A stretch of DNA of 64,000 nt, from the NCBI GenBank assembly GCA_033063855.1, contig CP093830.1, positions 1,736,854 through 1,800,853 of the forward strand, given 5' to 3'. The position numbers and the translations under genes are program-made. A model generated the notes under the pieces. It was not told the DNA's origin, did no database searches, and worked only from the letters and a program-made list of their open reading frames with translations. The number at the start of each line of letters is the position of its first letter. Position 1 is the stretch's first letter. This stretch comes from Smittia aterrima. Lineage: Eukaryota; Arthropoda; Insecta; Diptera; Chironomidae. Shown piece by piece: positions 62,431-64,000 of this stretch.

Positions 62431-63054
62431 TTAACGAGCACGACGAGTACTTGATCGGCTAGTTCGGTTGTGATGTCCATCTCCTTGTTCGTTTCTTTGG
62501 CTTGATGAACATTGTTGATGTGAAGTTTGAGGCATTGAAGAACAAGAATTGCAACAGTTTTGAGTAGAAGAGCATCCTTGACGTCTCTTCATCATCATAT
62601 CATTGAAGACTCGTTTGCTTCTTGCCCAATCTCTCTTGATCTTCTCCCAAGCTTGCGTTGTTTTCATGCAATTAATGAAGATCGAAGCTGAGACGAAACT
62701 CATCAAGGAGTTGACAATAATCACCGTCCATTTGCCGTAGACTTTTCCCATTACAGAAGTGATTGCATAAACAGCCACAGTTTCAATTCGAGTCCAAATT
62801 ACATTCATTGACACTTCAATTAGAAACAAACAAAGGATCGCTTCGATGAAAATGTTAACAGCCTTTGATGACATCGTTGCAAAGCGTTGAGGAAGAAGAT
62901 TCGCGTCATATAGCATCAAACACACAGAAGCAAGGATCAAGCAGCTCGGCAAAATCATCAGTTGCGTTTGACAGATTTGAACATCGAAGAAAAGCGACAG
63001 TCTCAGAACGAAATGAAATAGAATTGCAAGTAGGAGACTGTCCGACTTCACCAT
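62431..63054 (-). CDS. predicted four-pass membrane protein, 207 aa, family unknown
   Basis: A single uninterrupted frame starts at MVKSDSLLLAILFHF. Four hydrophobic stretches are visible at about residues 5-22, 32-50, 64-85 and 107-128. A cytoplasmic-looking tail follows: a charged helix (AWEKIKRDWARSKRVFNDMM), a Cys/Ser-rich patch (GCSSTQNCCNSCSS) and a basic end (RTSRSSTRRAR). The length of the frame in AT-rich DNA and its hydrophobic periodicity support it as real. I do not recognise the family. It could be a multi-pass protein of the ER or plasma membrane. An upstream non-coding exon cannot be excluded. Confidence 0.75.
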   Translation of the reverse strand: MVKSDSLLLAILFHFVLRLSLFFDVQICQTQLMILPSCLILASVCLMLYDANLLPQRFATMSSKAVNIFIEAILCLFLIEVSMNVIWTRIETVAVYAITSVMGKVYGKWTVIIVNSLMSFVSASIFINCMKTTQAWEKIKRDWARSKRVFNDMMMKRRQGCSSTQNCCNSCSSMPQTSHQQCSSSQRNEQGDGHHNRTSRSSTRRAR

Positions 63055-63376
63055 TGTTGATTTAGAATCGAAATTTACAAAGATTTTGAGGAGAAGACAA
63101 TTGCGACTTCAATTGACAAAAATTTAAAATAAAATGAGCAAAGCTTTCTGAGATTTTATTTTTTCAAATAATTTTTATCCAGAATCCTAAAATATTTAAA
63201 AGACGTGGTTTCACTCACGCTTCTTTAACAATCGCGCCAAAAATAAAACGATCGTGTCTCGAACTCGTTCAAGTGTGTCGTGAAACTTTAATTTGTAGTC
63301 AGAAGCCTTCTCAAACTCTCAATAACGATCACACGCATCTCAGAGCACAAAGTTTCGCTCATTTCAAAACATTTTG

Positions 63377-63573
63377 TCACTTGATACTCTTAGATTCTGC
63401 ATAGAAGTGCCCGATGATGTTCAATGCGACCGCAAACCAAATGAAAGAAATTCTCGAAGTCGTAAAATCGAAAAACATGACATCCGGGGAATCTGCATAA
63501 AGTGGACGATGAACGTCTTGAAAAGTTATTAGAGTCAACTGCTGGTGCCGATGTTTTCTGGCGGAGAAGGAGG
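63377..63573 (-). CDS. probable last exon of a small membrane protein, 5' end unresolved
   Basis: The frame reads LTLITFQDVHRPLYADSPDV, then a segment rich in aromatic residues and a hydrophobic helix (ISFIWFAVALNIIGHFYA), ending AESKSIK and TGA at 63379-63377. It has no ATG before the hydrophobic part and is open upstream only to a stop at 63576-63574, so it must be spliced from an exon at higher coordinates. A candidate upstream exon starts MSLTIVSKRNHGSVNSISS with a GTAATT donor, within about 63680-63760, but the junction is not certain. Function unknown. Confidence 0.4.
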
Positions 63574-64000
63574 CTCAAAGTGAAAGAGAGTCGAATATCA
63601 CTTGCATAAGCAAGATAAATGAAGTTTTGCAGAAGTTGTTTTATGTTTTTCTGAGAGTTCAGTCGTTTATGTCTTTAGTTGTCGCTTTGATGTTAATTAC
63701 AGACGAAATGGAATTCACAGATCCGTGATTCCTCTTGCTCACGATTGTTAGACTCATGCTTCACTTGGTTTCTTCGCGAGTAAGCGGAAAAGGGTAAAGT
63801 GGCTTGTAAGTTAGTCTTTGTGTCTTAGCCTACACAACATCGCGCCAACCCTTTCTTATTTAATAAATAATTTTTGCGAGGTTCAACCAAGCGGAAGGAA
63901 ATCTTATTCTCTTTCATATTTAAAGATAGATTTCAAGTTACATCTGAAAGTATTTAGATTGAAGTCTTCTGAGATATTAGAACACGTGCACGACACAAGC
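63574..64000. other. window end, mostly non-coding
   Basis: Apart from the possible upstream exon described for the 63377 gene, nothing is recognised. Confidence 0.4.

Noticed and set aside
1..64000. tRNA, rRNA or CRISPR features
   Set aside because: I looked for TTCGAATC-type T-loops and cloverleaf context and for regularly spaced repeats. None held up by eye, though a covariance-model scan was not possible.

Overview
The window is eukaryotic nuclear DNA from an insect, most likely a lower (nematoceran) dipteran with a compact AT-rich genome. A chironomid is my best guess, but the sequence alone does not prove it. The evidence is short GT-AG introns and three genes whose exons read as clear insect orthologues: the presynaptic calcium channel cacophony, the mitotic phosphatase Cdc25/string, and the small GTPase Di-Ras. 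There are no bacterial operons, rRNAs or CRISPR arrays, and I saw no tRNA.

Layout. (1) 370-7424, minus strand: the 5' part of cacophony (Cav2 alpha1), from its N-terminal exon through domain I and into the I-II loop. It carries two pairs of mutually exclusive exons, in IS4 and at the beta-subunit binding site. The gene continues beyond position 1. (2) About 7.4-19.6 kb: gene-poor DNA with a diverged direct repeat and a 242-bp foldback element. (3) 19798-20433, plus: a two-exon gene that is a Cdc25/string paralogue cut off before the phosphatase domain. (4) About 20.5-52.6 kb: a gene-poor stretch full of low-copy local duplications, an inverted duplication with arms of about 520 bp, and a Helitron/HINE-like tandem element at 28.7-29.4 kb. 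Embedded in it are three small genes: an unknown plus-strand gene at 38.5 kb, an unknown 120-aa gene at 40.7-41.1 kb, and the ciliary transition-zone gene B9D1 at 41.2-41.8 kb. (5) 53049-56615, plus: intact string/Cdc25. (6) 59438-60881, minus: Di-Ras in six coding exons. (7) 62431-63054, minus: a four-pass membrane protein I do not recognise. (8) 63377-about 63573, minus: the probable last exon of another small membrane protein.

The most interesting point is the pair string (intact) and string-like (19.8 kb). They share the short first exon, the phase-2 intron position, a promoter-proximal block and the N-terminal regulatory motifs. The paralogue stops just before the conserved lead-in to the catalytic domain. 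It looks like a catalysis-free Cdc25 N-terminus with its own poly(A) signals. Together with the many other diverged duplicate blocks between 11 and 49 kb, it suggests the locus grew by repeated local duplication. The other genes (channel, GTPase, ciliary protein) show no functional linkage to one another.
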